Below are positions 33,608-42,304 of a stretch of 64,000 nt of DNA, in pieces. This DNA comes from Bacillota bacterium (GTDB lineage Bacteria > Bacillota > Clostridia > Acetivibrionales > DTU013). The DNA is taken from positions 3,084-67,083 of the forward strand of contig JAEZCO010000026.1 of the NCBI GenBank assembly GCA_023433505.1. Direction: 5' to 3'. Under the pieces are notes generated by a model. The model was not told the DNA's origin and did not search any database. It saw only the letters and a list, made by a program, of their open reading frames with translations. The position numbers were made by a program, and so were the translations under genes. Within the stretch, counting starts at the first letter, position 1; each line of letters begins with the position of its first letter.

Positions 33608-34408
33608 TCACTTCTTATTGAGATGGGTATTGATATAAAGATCCCTATACTTTTTAGGGCTTACAGTTTCATGGTACTTGAAGAATTTAATGAACTGGTT
33701 CAGGCTGTGCCAGCCAAGGATATCCGATATTTGCTTGATGGAATAAAAGGAAGAGATGAGCAGGTTCTTCGCAGCTTTAATCCTTTCAGCGTAAATATAC
33801 TCTTTGATTCCCATGTTGAAATCGGTTTTAAACAGACGGGTCAGATAGTCGGGGTTGTATCTGAACTTTTCAGACACCATCATGACGGATATTTTCTTGT
33901 CACTGTTTATCCTGATCCATTCGGCGATTTCATTTGTCAGACGTCTGCCTTGCTTGCTCAAGTGATTGTATTGCGCCAGCAGTTCACATAAGATCGTGCC
34001 TGCAATAAGGTCAGGGGTAAAATCGGGATATAGCGGGGAATTTGTCGTATCAAGCAGCTGGCTTAGCAGCGTTTTCATTTTCAAATTATCCGATAACATG
34101 AAGGGCTTTGGCAATTTATCAAGCAAGGAATAATCGGATATGTAAAAATGAAACCAGTAAAACGAGGCGCCCGCAGCGCTGGTTTTGTATCCTCTGTGCA
34201 TGCGCCCGGGCAGGAGGATAATAACCTCATTTTCATTGAGAATATTCTGGTGGTTGTCTTCTTCAAGGTAGATTCTGCCTTTTACAACATAAATCAGCTC
34301 ATATGAGTCTATTATACGCTTAGGATGGATCCACTCGTCGTTCTGTGCTTCAAAAAGACCGGATGACGCATAAACGACATTGGTGTTGCTGTTATTTATG
34401 GTTATCAT
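33608..34408 (-). CDS. AraC-family transcriptional regulator
   Basis: 266 residues from ATG 34408 (MITINNSN). The frame extends to 34495, but the added ~29 residues do not fit the family and the upstream ATG has no ribosome binding site. An AraC_binding cupin domain (SYELIYVVKGRIYLEED, NEVIILLPGRMHRGY) is followed by two HTH motifs (ISVMMVSEKFRYNPDYLTRLFK, IKQISDILGWHSLNQFIKFFK). It is divergent from the glycosidase operon at 34522 and so its likely regulator, responding to an arabinose-type sugar. Confidence 0.88.
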   Translation of the reverse strand: MITINNSNTNVVYASSGLFEAQNDEWIHPKRIIDSYELIYVVKGRIYLEEDNHQNILNENEVIILLPGRMHRGYKTSAAGASFYWFHFYISDYSLLDKLPKPFMLSDNLKMKTLLSQLLDTTNSPLYPDFTPDLIAGTILCELLAQYNHLSKQGRRLTNEIAEWIRINSDKKISVMMVSEKFRYNPDYLTRLFKTDFNMGIKEYIYAERIKAAKNLLISSFYSIKQISDILGWHSLNQFIKFFKYHETVSPKKYRDLYINTHLNKK

Positions 34409-34521
34409 ATCGGTTTTTCTCACTTTATGTATTGTTTTTGATATTGAAAGAGCAAGTATGCTCTTATATAATGATAATAAGCTTTTAGTCAGCAAAGGTC
34501 AATACTATTAGGGGCAGGGAC

Positions 34522-36417
34522 ATGTTGAAATTTAAGAGCGTCACTTTTGATTGCGTCAGCATTGATGATGGTTTTTGGAATAAAAAGCAGCAAATGAATT
34601 GTAATACTACAATTCATGCCGTGTACAACAGGTTTGTCGAAACAGGCCGGATTGAAGCGTTCAAAGGCGGCTGGAAACCGGGTGAACCCAACAGGCAGCA
34701 AATCTTTTGGGATTCGGACGTTGCAAAATGGATCGAAGCGGTTTCCTACATCTGTATGACACAAGATGACGGCAAGCTCACCGGTATTGTTGATGAGCTC
34801 GTTGAGCAGATTGAAAAAAACCAGTTGGAGGACGGCTATTTTAATACATATTATATGACAGTTGAGCCGCAAAACAGATGGAAGATCCGTACGGGACATG
34901 AACTGTATTGCGCAGGTCATCTCATCGAAGCGGCAGTGGCGTATTACCAGGCGACAGGGAAAGACAAATTTTTAAAGCTGATGTGTAAATATGCTGACCA
35001 CATCGAGCAGGTTTTTTCAAAAGAAAAAAGCGCCGGCTATATCACTCCGGGCCACGAGGAGATTGAACTTGCACTAGTCAGGCTTTACCGTGCGACAGGC
35101 GAGAGACGCTATCTGGAATTGTCAAAGTTTTTTCTGGATAACCGGGGGAAGGACAGTCCCTCCTCGTATTATTCCTATGCGAATGCCAGGTATTCGCAGG
35201 ACCACGCAAGTGTCAGGGATCAGCACACTGCCGAAGGGCATGCAGTCAGAGCGGTCTATCTGTACAGCGCTATGGCGGATAATGCCTATGAATTCGATGA
35301 TATCGAGCTTTTTACGGCTTGCCGCAATATTTTTGAAAACATCGCATACAGGAGGATGTACATTACGGGAGGAATTGGCTCCACCTCAAATGGAGAAGCA
35401 TTCACGACAGACTACGATCTTCCCAATATGACGGCATACGCAGAAAGCTGTGCAGCAATAGGCCTGGTCCTGTTTGCAAGCCGGATGCTGAAATTGGAGG
35501 CCGATTCGCTATATTCCGATGTGATAGAAAGGGTATTATACAACGGCTTTTTGTCCAGCGTATCGCTTGATGGGGAATCCTTCTTCTATGAAAATCCCCT
35601 GGAAGTGTGTCCAGAGCTTCATATACGTGATACGTCGGTGAAAAAACCGGAAGTGAGTCTACCTCTGACGAAACGTGCCGCCATGTTCAACTGCTCCTGC
35701 TGTCCGCCGAACATTGCAAGGTTTATAGGCTCGCTGGGGGGGCTCCTGTATACTTATAACGAGGATGCAGTTTTTATACACCAGTATATGAAGAGCAAGA
35801 CTTCCTTTGATGTAGGCGGGAGAACAGTGGAAATCATACAGGAAACAGATTATCCCTGGAATGGTAAAATAGCAATCCGTGCCAGAGGAATGGCAGGTAT
35901 ACGCCTGGCTGTCAGGGTACCCGGCTGGTGCCGTAAATACGGGATATCCGGCGGAGATGGACAGGTTGCGGCTGAATCCTTCAAAGGCTATGTGCACTTA
36001 AAATGCACGGAAAATGATATTGCTTTCGTGCTTGATTTCGAAATGGAGCCAGTCCTTATGGAAGCTTCACCGAATGTGCAGGAAAACTCGGGCAGGTTTG
36101 CCTTGCAAAAGGGGCCGGTTGTATACTGCCTCGAGGAGGAGGATAACGGCAAAAACCTTAGAGATATCGCCATCGATGTGAATACCGGTTTTAAAATATA
36201 TTTCGATGATTATTTTGCTGCCTGCGTTATTGAAGCAGACGGATACAGACGTGATGCCGGTAAATTCCGGAACCTGTATCAGCCTGTGGACGACAGCTGT
36301 CTGATCAAAACAAGAATAAAATTCATACCCTATTTTGCATTCGCAAATCGGGCTGAAAACGAAATGGTTATCTGGATAAGGGCTTCTGAGCACTGCGGAA
36401 AATATAACTTGCGCTAA
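34522..36417 (+). CDS. GH127-type beta-L-arabinofuranosidase
   Basis: 631 residues. It fits the GH127/DUF1680 family, retaining enzymes that use a zinc-bound cysteine as nucleophile. The zinc site is visible: Glu308-x-Cys310 in AYAESCAAIG and the CxCC motif at 391-394 (FNCSCCPPNIARF), where the second Cys would be the nucleophile. DGYFNTYY, GHELYCAGHLIEAA and YITGGIGS are other family segments. There is no signal peptide, so it acts on imported oligosaccharides in the cytoplasm. It is first in an operon with a second DUF1680 protein and an ABC importer. Confidence 0.9.
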   Translation: MLKFKSVTFDCVSIDDGFWNKKQQMNCNTTIHAVYNRFVETGRIEAFKGGWKPGEPNRQQIFWDSDVAKWIEAVSYICMTQDDGKLTGIVDELVEQIEKNQLEDGYFNTYYMTVEPQNRWKIRTGHELYCAGHLIEAAVAYYQATGKDKFLKLMCKYADHIEQVFSKEKSAGYITPGHEEIELALVRLYRATGERRYLELSKFFLDNRGKDSPSSYYSYANARYSQDHASVRDQHTAEGHAVRAVYLYSAMADNAYEFDDIELFTACRNIFENIAYRRMYITGGIGSTSNGEAFTTDYDLPNMTAYAESCAAIGLVLFASRMLKLEADSLYSDVIERVLYNGFLSSVSLDGESFFYENPLEVCPELHIRDTSVKKPEVSLPLTKRAAMFNCSCCPPNIARFIGSLGGLLYTYNEDAVFIHQYMKSKTSFDVGGRTVEIIQETDYPWNGKIAIRARGMAGIRLAVRVPGWCRKYGISGGDGQVAAESFKGYVHLKCTENDIAFVLDFEMEPVLMEASPNVQENSGRFALQKGPVVYCLEEEDNGKNLRDIAIDVNTGFKIYFDDYFAACVIEADGYRRDAGKFRNLYQPVDDSCLIKTRIKFIPYFAFANRAENEMVIWIRASEHCGKYNLR

Positions 36418-36546
36418 AATCTTCAGTGCACCTGATGTGAAACGGATGATTCCGGCTTATGGTTATGCGATTATATTTTTCGGAAAAAACGAAGCTCTCT
36501 TGTTTTGCCAAACACATAACACATTCAACGAGGGGAGGCTGTGAAT

Positions 36547-38460
36547 GTGCACGGAAACAAACACCCGCTTTTCAGCAAGGCATTGTCCCGATTGCCGCTT
36601 GGAGCAATTAAGCCCGCGGGGTGGCTGCTAAATCAGCTTATACAGCAAAAGAACGGACTGACCGGCCGGCTGGATGAAATATGGCCGGATGTCGGGCCTG
36701 ACAGCGGCTGGCTCGGCGGTACCGGGGAGAGATGGGAACGTGGCCCGTATTATTGCGACGGCCTTCTCCCGCTTGCGTATCTTCTTGATGAAGCCTCTCT
36801 CATAGAAAAGGCGGGTCAATGGGTGGAATGGAGTATCCGCAGCCAGAATGCGGAGGGCTTCTTCGGTCCCCCGGATAATTGCGACTGGTGGCCGCGGTTT
36901 GTCATGATGAAAGTGCTGATTCAATATTATGAGGCGACCGGAGACAAACGGGTAATACCCATGCTTTTGAAATATTTCCGGCATCGTCTGGATGCATGTG
37001 ATAAAAACAGGTTGTCGGATTGGGGGAAGGCCAGGGCAAGTGACGAAATAGCGTCCATACTGTGGCTGTATAACCAAACGGAAGAGCCGTTCCTCCTCGA
37101 ACTTGCAGAAAAAATACTTGAACAGGGCACCAACTGGACATCGATCTTTTCCAGGTTTCCATTTACGGATCGTACGGATGCCTATATGGATTGGAAGAAG
37201 GTGGAGGAAAAGAAGTATACATTGAAAGAACGGCAGGAACTGCCCTACTTTGAGACGCACGTCGTTAATGTGGCTATGGGCTTGAAGCATCCGGCCATAA
37301 TGCAGCAGTTGAGGGGAGGAGACTGCGGCGGGGTTTTAAAGGACGGAATAAAGGCGCTCAAAAACCACCATGGTGTTGTAAACGGCATGTTCACCGGAGA
37401 TGAGCATTTGAACGGCAGAAGTCCCTCGCAGGGGACGGAGTTGTGCGCCGTAGTTGAATACATGTATAGCCTTGAGCAGGATATTGAAACCTTCGGAGGA
37501 AACGATTTGTGCGATGAGCTTGAAAAGGCGGCATTCAATGCGCTTCCCGCGACGATTACTCCGGACTTTTGCGCACATCAGTACGTTCAGCAGGTGAACC
37601 AGGTGCTTTGCACCTCGGAGCCGCGCGACTGGTATAATAACGGCAAAGATGCCAATATATTCGGATTGGAGCCCAATTTCGGCTGTTGCACCGCCAATAT
37701 GCACCAGGGGTGGCCAAAGTATACCCAGTGTCTCTGGATGGAAAAGGAAGAAGGCAATGACAGGGGAGTGGCGGCTGTATCCTACGCTCCGTGCCATGTT
37801 TCATGGGATGGCTTGGTTTTTGACATAGATACCGGATACCCGTTCAAGGATATTGTATTGATCAACATCCGCGAAAACATAGATGCAAGAGTTCTGTGGC
37901 TCAGGATTCCCGGATGGTGCAGATCACCTGCCATAATCATAAATGAAACGGCCGTTTCTCCAAAATATGACAAAGACGGGTATGTAAAGGTAAACGGCTT
38001 AAACAGCGGTGATTCGGTCAAATTGATGCTTGCACCTGAAATACGGACCTCGCACTGGCACAATCATTCACTGGCAGTAGAACGCGGCGCCTTGTTGTTT
38101 GCATTGAAAATACCTTCTCATCAAGTAATCAAAACCGAAAGAGGAAAATTCTCCGATCGGGAAATCTATCCGGACTGTCCGTGGAATTATGCGCTGAATG
38201 TCAAGACAATCGCTCATGCGCCTGTTACGGAAGCGGAAATACCGGAAATTCCCTTCGATCATAAAAGACCTCCGGTAACACTTGCTGCCGGAGCCAGAAG
38301 GGTAAGTGCATGGGGGATGAGCGGCAACTCTGCTGCCGATGTGCCTGTAAGCCCGGTGATCTCGGAACTGCCGGAAGAAGAGGTGCTGCTTGTGCCCTAT
38401 GGGTGCACAGCATTGAGAATCGCTCAATTCCCTTTTTATATTGAGAAGGAAGAGAGGTGA
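36547..38460 (+). CDS. divergent DUF1680/GH127-like glycoside hydrolase
   Basis: 637 residues from GTG 36547; GGGGAGG lies 8 nt upstream, and the GTG at 36541 is too close. Family features include GWLLNQLIQQKNGLTG, GGTGERWERGPYYCDGLLPLAYLL, ELCAVVEYMYSLE (Glu298-x-Cys300) and NFGCCTANMHQGWPK (Cys380-Cys381). The first Cys of the usual CxCC motif is replaced (FGCC), but the other zinc-ligand positions appear kept. It may have a different specificity from the neighbour at 34522. It is cytoplasmic and overlaps the first permease reading frame. Confidence 0.8.
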   Translation: MHGNKHPLFSKALSRLPLGAIKPAGWLLNQLIQQKNGLTGRLDEIWPDVGPDSGWLGGTGERWERGPYYCDGLLPLAYLLDEASLIEKAGQWVEWSIRSQNAEGFFGPPDNCDWWPRFVMMKVLIQYYEATGDKRVIPMLLKYFRHRLDACDKNRLSDWGKARASDEIASILWLYNQTEEPFLLELAEKILEQGTNWTSIFSRFPFTDRTDAYMDWKKVEEKKYTLKERQELPYFETHVVNVAMGLKHPAIMQQLRGGDCGGVLKDGIKALKNHHGVVNGMFTGDEHLNGRSPSQGTELCAVVEYMYSLEQDIETFGGNDLCDELEKAAFNALPATITPDFCAHQYVQQVNQVLCTSEPRDWYNNGKDANIFGLEPNFGCCTANMHQGWPKYTQCLWMEKEEGNDRGVAAVSYAPCHVSWDGLVFDIDTGYPFKDIVLINIRENIDARVLWLRIPGWCRSPAIIINETAVSPKYDKDGYVKVNGLNSGDSVKLMLAPEIRTSHWHNHSLAVERGALLFALKIPSHQVIKTERGKFSDREIYPDCPWNYALNVKTIAHAPVTEAEIPEIPFDHKRPPVTLAAGARRVSAWGMSGNSAADVPVSPVISELPEEEVLLVPYGCTALRIAQFPFYIEKEER

Positions 38461-38467
38461 GGTATAC

Positions 38468-39460
38468 GTGGGATCTGCTGTGGCGAAAAAGGAAAACGTT
38501 GAAAGGCTCCGTGGTGAAAAGCTTACATGGAAAAGGTTCCTGAAGGGATTGGACAGGGGAAAATATGTCTATATCATGCTTCTTCCCGTAATGGTCTGGT
38601 ATATCATTTTCTGCTATGTGCCCATGTATGGTGTTGTTATCGCGTTCCGGGACTATATACCGGGGCAAAGCTTTTCCAGCGGAGAGTGGGTTGGCTTCAA
38701 ATATTTCATAAGCTTTTTTGAAAGCCCGTTCTTTTTAAGGACAATAAAGAATACCGTATTGCTGAATTTGTGGGATCTGGCCTTCGGATTTCCGGCTCCG
38801 ATCATTCTGGCATTGGTGTTGAATGAAATACGGGGGGTCTGGTTTAAAAAGCTTGTACAGACAATTACCTATCTTCCGCACTTTGTAGCTCTGGTTGTAA
38901 TTATAGCAATCGTCAAGGATGTCCTTGCTTCAGACGGTTTATTCAATGAGATCAACAAATGGTTTCAGATAACCTTTTCAGGTTTAGAACCGTCGGCATA
39001 CAGGCCGATCATGTACCTGGACAAATCGGAATATTTCAGGCCCATCTATGTGTTTTCCGGAATATGGCAGGGCATCGGCTGGGGATCAATCATATATCTT
39101 TCGGCGTTGTCCGGAATTGATACACAGCTATACGAGGCTGCAAATATTGATGGAGCAGGGAGATTCAGGAAGATCTGGAATATCACCCTGCCGGGCATTA
39201 CTCCAACCGTGGTGATTCTGCTCATCTTTGCCGTAGGGGGAATATTCAGTTCCGGCTTTGAAAAAATCATTCTTTTGTATAAGCCATTGACCTATGAGGT
39301 TTCGGATGTTGTTGCAACATATGTATACAGGAAAGGCCTGGAAGAGGCGCAGTTCAGCTTTTCAACGGCTGTAGGCCTATTCAATACCGTGATCAACTTT
39401 ATTCTGCTGATAACGGTCAACAAGATTAGCCGCAAGCTGACAGAGACCAGCTTGTGGTAA
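38468..39460 (+). CDS. ABC sugar transporter permease, LplB type
   Basis: 330 residues from GTG 38468, preceded by GAGG; the frame extends to a TTG at 38441. Six membrane helices and the binding-protein-dependent permease motif (YEAANIDGAGRFRKIWNITLPGI, the EAA loop) identify a LplB/YteP permease for oligosaccharides. The next gene encodes the partner permease. No ATPase gene is in the operon, as is common where a shared MsmK-type ATPase is used. Confidence 0.9.
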   Translation: MGSAVAKKENVERLRGEKLTWKRFLKGLDRGKYVYIMLLPVMVWYIIFCYVPMYGVVIAFRDYIPGQSFSSGEWVGFKYFISFFESPFFLRTIKNTVLLNLWDLAFGFPAPIILALVLNEIRGVWFKKLVQTITYLPHFVALVVIIAIVKDVLASDGLFNEINKWFQITFSGLEPSAYRPIMYLDKSEYFRPIYVFSGIWQGIGWGSIIYLSALSGIDTQLYEAANIDGAGRFRKIWNITLPGITPTVVILLIFAVGGIFSSGFEKIILLYKPLTYEVSDVVATYVYRKGLEEAQFSFSTAVGLFNTVINFILLITVNKISRKLTETSLW

Positions 39461-39473
39461 GGGGGGAAATACG

Positions 39474-40361
39474 ATGAAATACAGAAGGACGATTGGCGAC
39501 TATCTATTTGACTCGGCCAACTATTTTATATTGATCGTGCTGGTTTTGATCACCTTATATCCCCTTTATTATATACTGGTTGCTTCCTTAAGCTCTCCGG
39601 CCGCGATTGCAAAGCACGGCGTCATGATGTTTTGGCCGGAGGATGTCACTATGAAATATTATAAAGCTGTTTTTGACAATCCCATGATTGCCATCGGTTA
39701 CCGCAATACCATCTTCCTGGTGGTTGTCGGTACCGCCATAAATATGCTTTTGACAATTTTCGCGGCATATGCGCTGTCACGCAAGTGGCTTATGGGAAGA
39801 AATATCTTTATGTTTATTATTGTCATTACAATGTTCTTTGGAGGAGGACTTATTCCATCGTACCTCCTTGTAAGAGAACTGGGACTTTTCAATACCATCT
39901 GGGCTCTTATCATACCCGGTGCGGTCTCAAGCTGGAATGTGATCATGATGCGCACCTATTTCGTCGGTATACCCGATTCACTGGAGGAGTCTGCAAGAAT
40001 GGACGGGGCCAATGATTTTCACATTCTTTTCCGCATTATTTTGCCGGTCTCCATGCCCATCATTGCTGTCATGATACTTTTTTATGCCGTCGGACACTGG
40101 AATGCATGGTTTTCGGCATCCATCTACCTGAAGGACAAGAAACTGTATCCGCTGCAGCTGGTATTAAGATCCATACTGATAAACAACTCCATCAGGGAAA
40201 TGGGGGATACGGGGTATACAAGCAGCGGCAGCGCCCGCGAAATAACCAAGGGGCTTAAGTATGCCACCGTTATTGCATCGACGCTGCCCATACTATTTAT
40301 CTATCCCTTTGTGCAAAAGTACTTTATCAAGGGGATAATGATCGGTTCAATCAAGGGGTAG
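39474..40361 (+). CDS. ABC sugar transporter permease, YtcP type
   Basis: 295 residues with six membrane helices. The EAA loop is EESARMDGANDFHILFRIILPVSMP. It starts 14 nt after the LplB-type gene with a GGGGGG ribosome binding site and forms the second half of the importer channel. The stop codon at 40359-40361 directly abuts a group II intron remnant. Confidence 0.92.
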   Translation: MKYRRTIGDYLFDSANYFILIVLVLITLYPLYYILVASLSSPAAIAKHGVMMFWPEDVTMKYYKAVFDNPMIAIGYRNTIFLVVVGTAINMLLTIFAAYALSRKWLMGRNIFMFIIVITMFFGGGLIPSYLLVRELGLFNTIWALIIPGAVSSWNVIMMRTYFVGIPDSLEESARMDGANDFHILFRIILPVSMPIIAVMILFYAVGHWNAWFSASIYLKDKKLYPLQLVLRSILINNSIREMGDTGYTSSGSAREITKGLKYATVIASTLPILFIYPFVQKYFIKGIMIGSIKG

Positions 40362-40512
40362 GTGCGACACGAGGTCGTGCAGATAAATGTCCGAAAGGCT
40401 TGGTATGACTATGCTGGTCGAGACTTTAAATTGCTTGAGCGGAGTACGGTGAAAGTCGTATGCTCAGTTCTTAGGGGGGCAACCCTCGGCGACGAGGGAG
40501 CCTAACCGGTAT
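40362..40512 (+). mobile_element. internally deleted group II intron (5' end, domains V and VI kept)
   Basis: The segment begins GTGCGAC, the 5' consensus of bacterial group II introns, and ends CCTAACCGGTAT with a 3' AY dinucleotide. Domain V is complete at 40437-40470 (34 nt): GAGC, GAG, TACG, a GAAA tetraloop, CGTA, a 2-nt bulge, CTC and GTTC pair exactly as in active introns. Domain VI follows (40473-40507), with an unpaired A 7-8 nt before the end as candidate branch point. Most of domain I and all of domains II-IV, including any reverse transcriptase gene, are missing. It lies between the stop of a permease gene and the gene for its binding protein. Confidence 0.85.
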
Positions 40513-40570
40513 TGCGTTTCATCCCTTAAGAGGGTTGAATAAATAAAAATAATTCACAGGAGGGAAAAAC

Positions 40571-42175
40571 ATGATCAAAAAGGTTCTCACAGTATTTCTG
40601 ATGTTGTCAATAGTTTTTGCACTTTTGGCCGGATGCGGGTCTGGGCAGAACGAAGATCAGCCTTCAAGCACTACTGCCGGGACTGGTTCCACATCGGCTT
40701 CCGGCAGCGGCGACGGGGCTGCTGCCTGGGAGCCGGCGACTGTCAGCGTGTATACATGGCTTTCTTATGAGGAGTCATGGGGTGCAAAGACCAAAGGGGA
40801 AATCAAGTGCTTTGAGGAATTGGAAAAGCGGACCAATACCAAGGTCGACTGGTCGATGATGTCGGATACCAATTCCTTTGAACTGATGATGTCTTCCGGC
40901 GAAACCACCGATGTCATCTGGTATTCATGGTCGCCTTCAACGCAGCTCAAGTATGCCAAGGCAGGACTTATCCAGGACATCTATCCTTTAGTGAAGGAGT
41001 ATGCTCCCAACATAATGAGGATGATGGATGAAAATCCGAAACTCAAAAAGCAGCTGGTTACTCCCGATGGAAAGATGTATCTTGTTCCGTGGGTGACCGA
41101 GGACCCGATACTTACGCGCAACGCAGGCCTTGCTATCCGCCAGGACTGGCTTGACAAGCTTGGATTGGCTGTTCCTGAAACAGCGGATCAACTGTACGAT
41201 ACGTTTAAGCAGTTCCGCGACAGAGATGCCAACGGCAGCGGAAAACCCGACGAGATTATGACGGGCTATTCGGACCAGCTCTATAAGCTGATGTATGGCT
41301 TCGGTACGGCAGATGACTGGCATATGGCCGATGACGGAAAGACAGTCGTGTTCGGTCCTACGACTGAAAATTACAAGAATGCACTCAAGTGGTTCGCAAA
41401 GCTTTACAAGGAAGGAATCCTCGACCCTGACTATCTTTCGAGGGACGGTGATATTTATACCAAAAAGGTTATGGCAAACCAGGTTGGCTTGTATCTGGAC
41501 GAGGTGTTCGTCATATCGCAGTTCAACATGGATTCGGCCGCCAGCGGGACGCCCACCGACTTTGAACCGCTTGGCTATTTGAAGTATAACGGAAAGCGTG
41601 TAAGCTATAATTCAACGACAAAACGAGTGGCTCAGCAATATGGTTCGGTTATATCCTCAAGCGCCAAGGATCCTGCGCGCATCATCAAGTGGCTTGACTA
41701 TATGTTCAGCGACGAGGGCTCACAGCTGATGAACTGGGGGATTGAAGGCGAATCCTATGAAATGAAGGATGGAAAGCTTGCGTACACTTCGGCTGTGACC
41801 AATGATCCGCAATATGAGTCCAGTGTCGCCCGTTCAAAATATGCGGAACCGACATGGTGCGGCCCGCAGTCGGGTGAAGCTGAGCTTGCAATGCTTAATG
41901 ACGCAGGCAAAAAGTTCAGGCAGGCATGGGCTGACATTGATAATACCAATGCCATTGAGCCTTATATGTTCTACACGGATGCCGAACAGTCCACAATGAC
42001 CGAGTACAATACCGACCTTAAAACGGAAAGAGATTCATGGCGGGACAAATTCATTACCGGTGGGTTGGATATCGATGCCCAATGGAATAACTATATCAAA
42101 GCTCTTGGCAATATGAAGCTCAAAGATCTCATTGCGGCGCAGCAGGGTGCATATGACAGGTTTATAGGCCAGTAA
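40571..42175 (+). CDS. extracellular solute-binding lipoprotein of the sugar ABC transporter
   Basis: 534 residues. A lipoprotein signal peptide ends in the lipobox LLAGC (Cys about residue 22), followed by a Ser/Thr/Gly-rich linker. The mature part is a type 1 solute-binding protein of the LplA/YtcQ group (ATVSVYTWLSYEESWGAK, MMSSGETTDVIWYSW, GYSDQLYKLMYGFG). AGGAGGG is 7 nt before the ATG. It captures the oligosaccharide taken in by the two permeases upstream. A strong terminator follows. Confidence 0.93.
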   Translation: MIKKVLTVFLMLSIVFALLAGCGSGQNEDQPSSTTAGTGSTSASGSGDGAAAWEPATVSVYTWLSYEESWGAKTKGEIKCFEELEKRTNTKVDWSMMSDTNSFELMMSSGETTDVIWYSWSPSTQLKYAKAGLIQDIYPLVKEYAPNIMRMMDENPKLKKQLVTPDGKMYLVPWVTEDPILTRNAGLAIRQDWLDKLGLAVPETADQLYDTFKQFRDRDANGSGKPDEIMTGYSDQLYKLMYGFGTADDWHMADDGKTVVFGPTTENYKNALKWFAKLYKEGILDPDYLSRDGDIYTKKVMANQVGLYLDEVFVISQFNMDSAASGTPTDFEPLGYLKYNGKRVSYNSTTKRVAQQYGSVISSSAKDPARIIKWLDYMFSDEGSQLMNWGIEGESYEMKDGKLAYTSAVTNDPQYESSVARSKYAEPTWCGPQSGEAELAMLNDAGKKFRQAWADIDNTNAIEPYMFYTDAEQSTMTEYNTDLKTERDSWRDKFITGGLDIDAQWNNYIKALGNMKLKDLIAAQQGAYDRFIGQ

Positions 42176-42207
42176 CCGGTCTTTCCGAAAGACATGGAAT
42201 TTGCCTC

Positions 42208-42241
42208 CCGGCTTATAAAAGCGGGAGGCAAATTTTTTGGA
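42208..42241 (+). terminator. terminator of the sugar transporter operon
   Basis: TTTGCCTCCCG and CGGGAGGCAAA form an 11-bp stem followed by TTTTTT. It separates the transporter genes from the large beta-helix gene. Confidence 0.9.
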
Positions 42242-42304
42242 ATCCAGCAATGCATGCTTATCATACTTATCAAATATGGCAAATTCAACAGGGGGTATAA
42301 GCGA

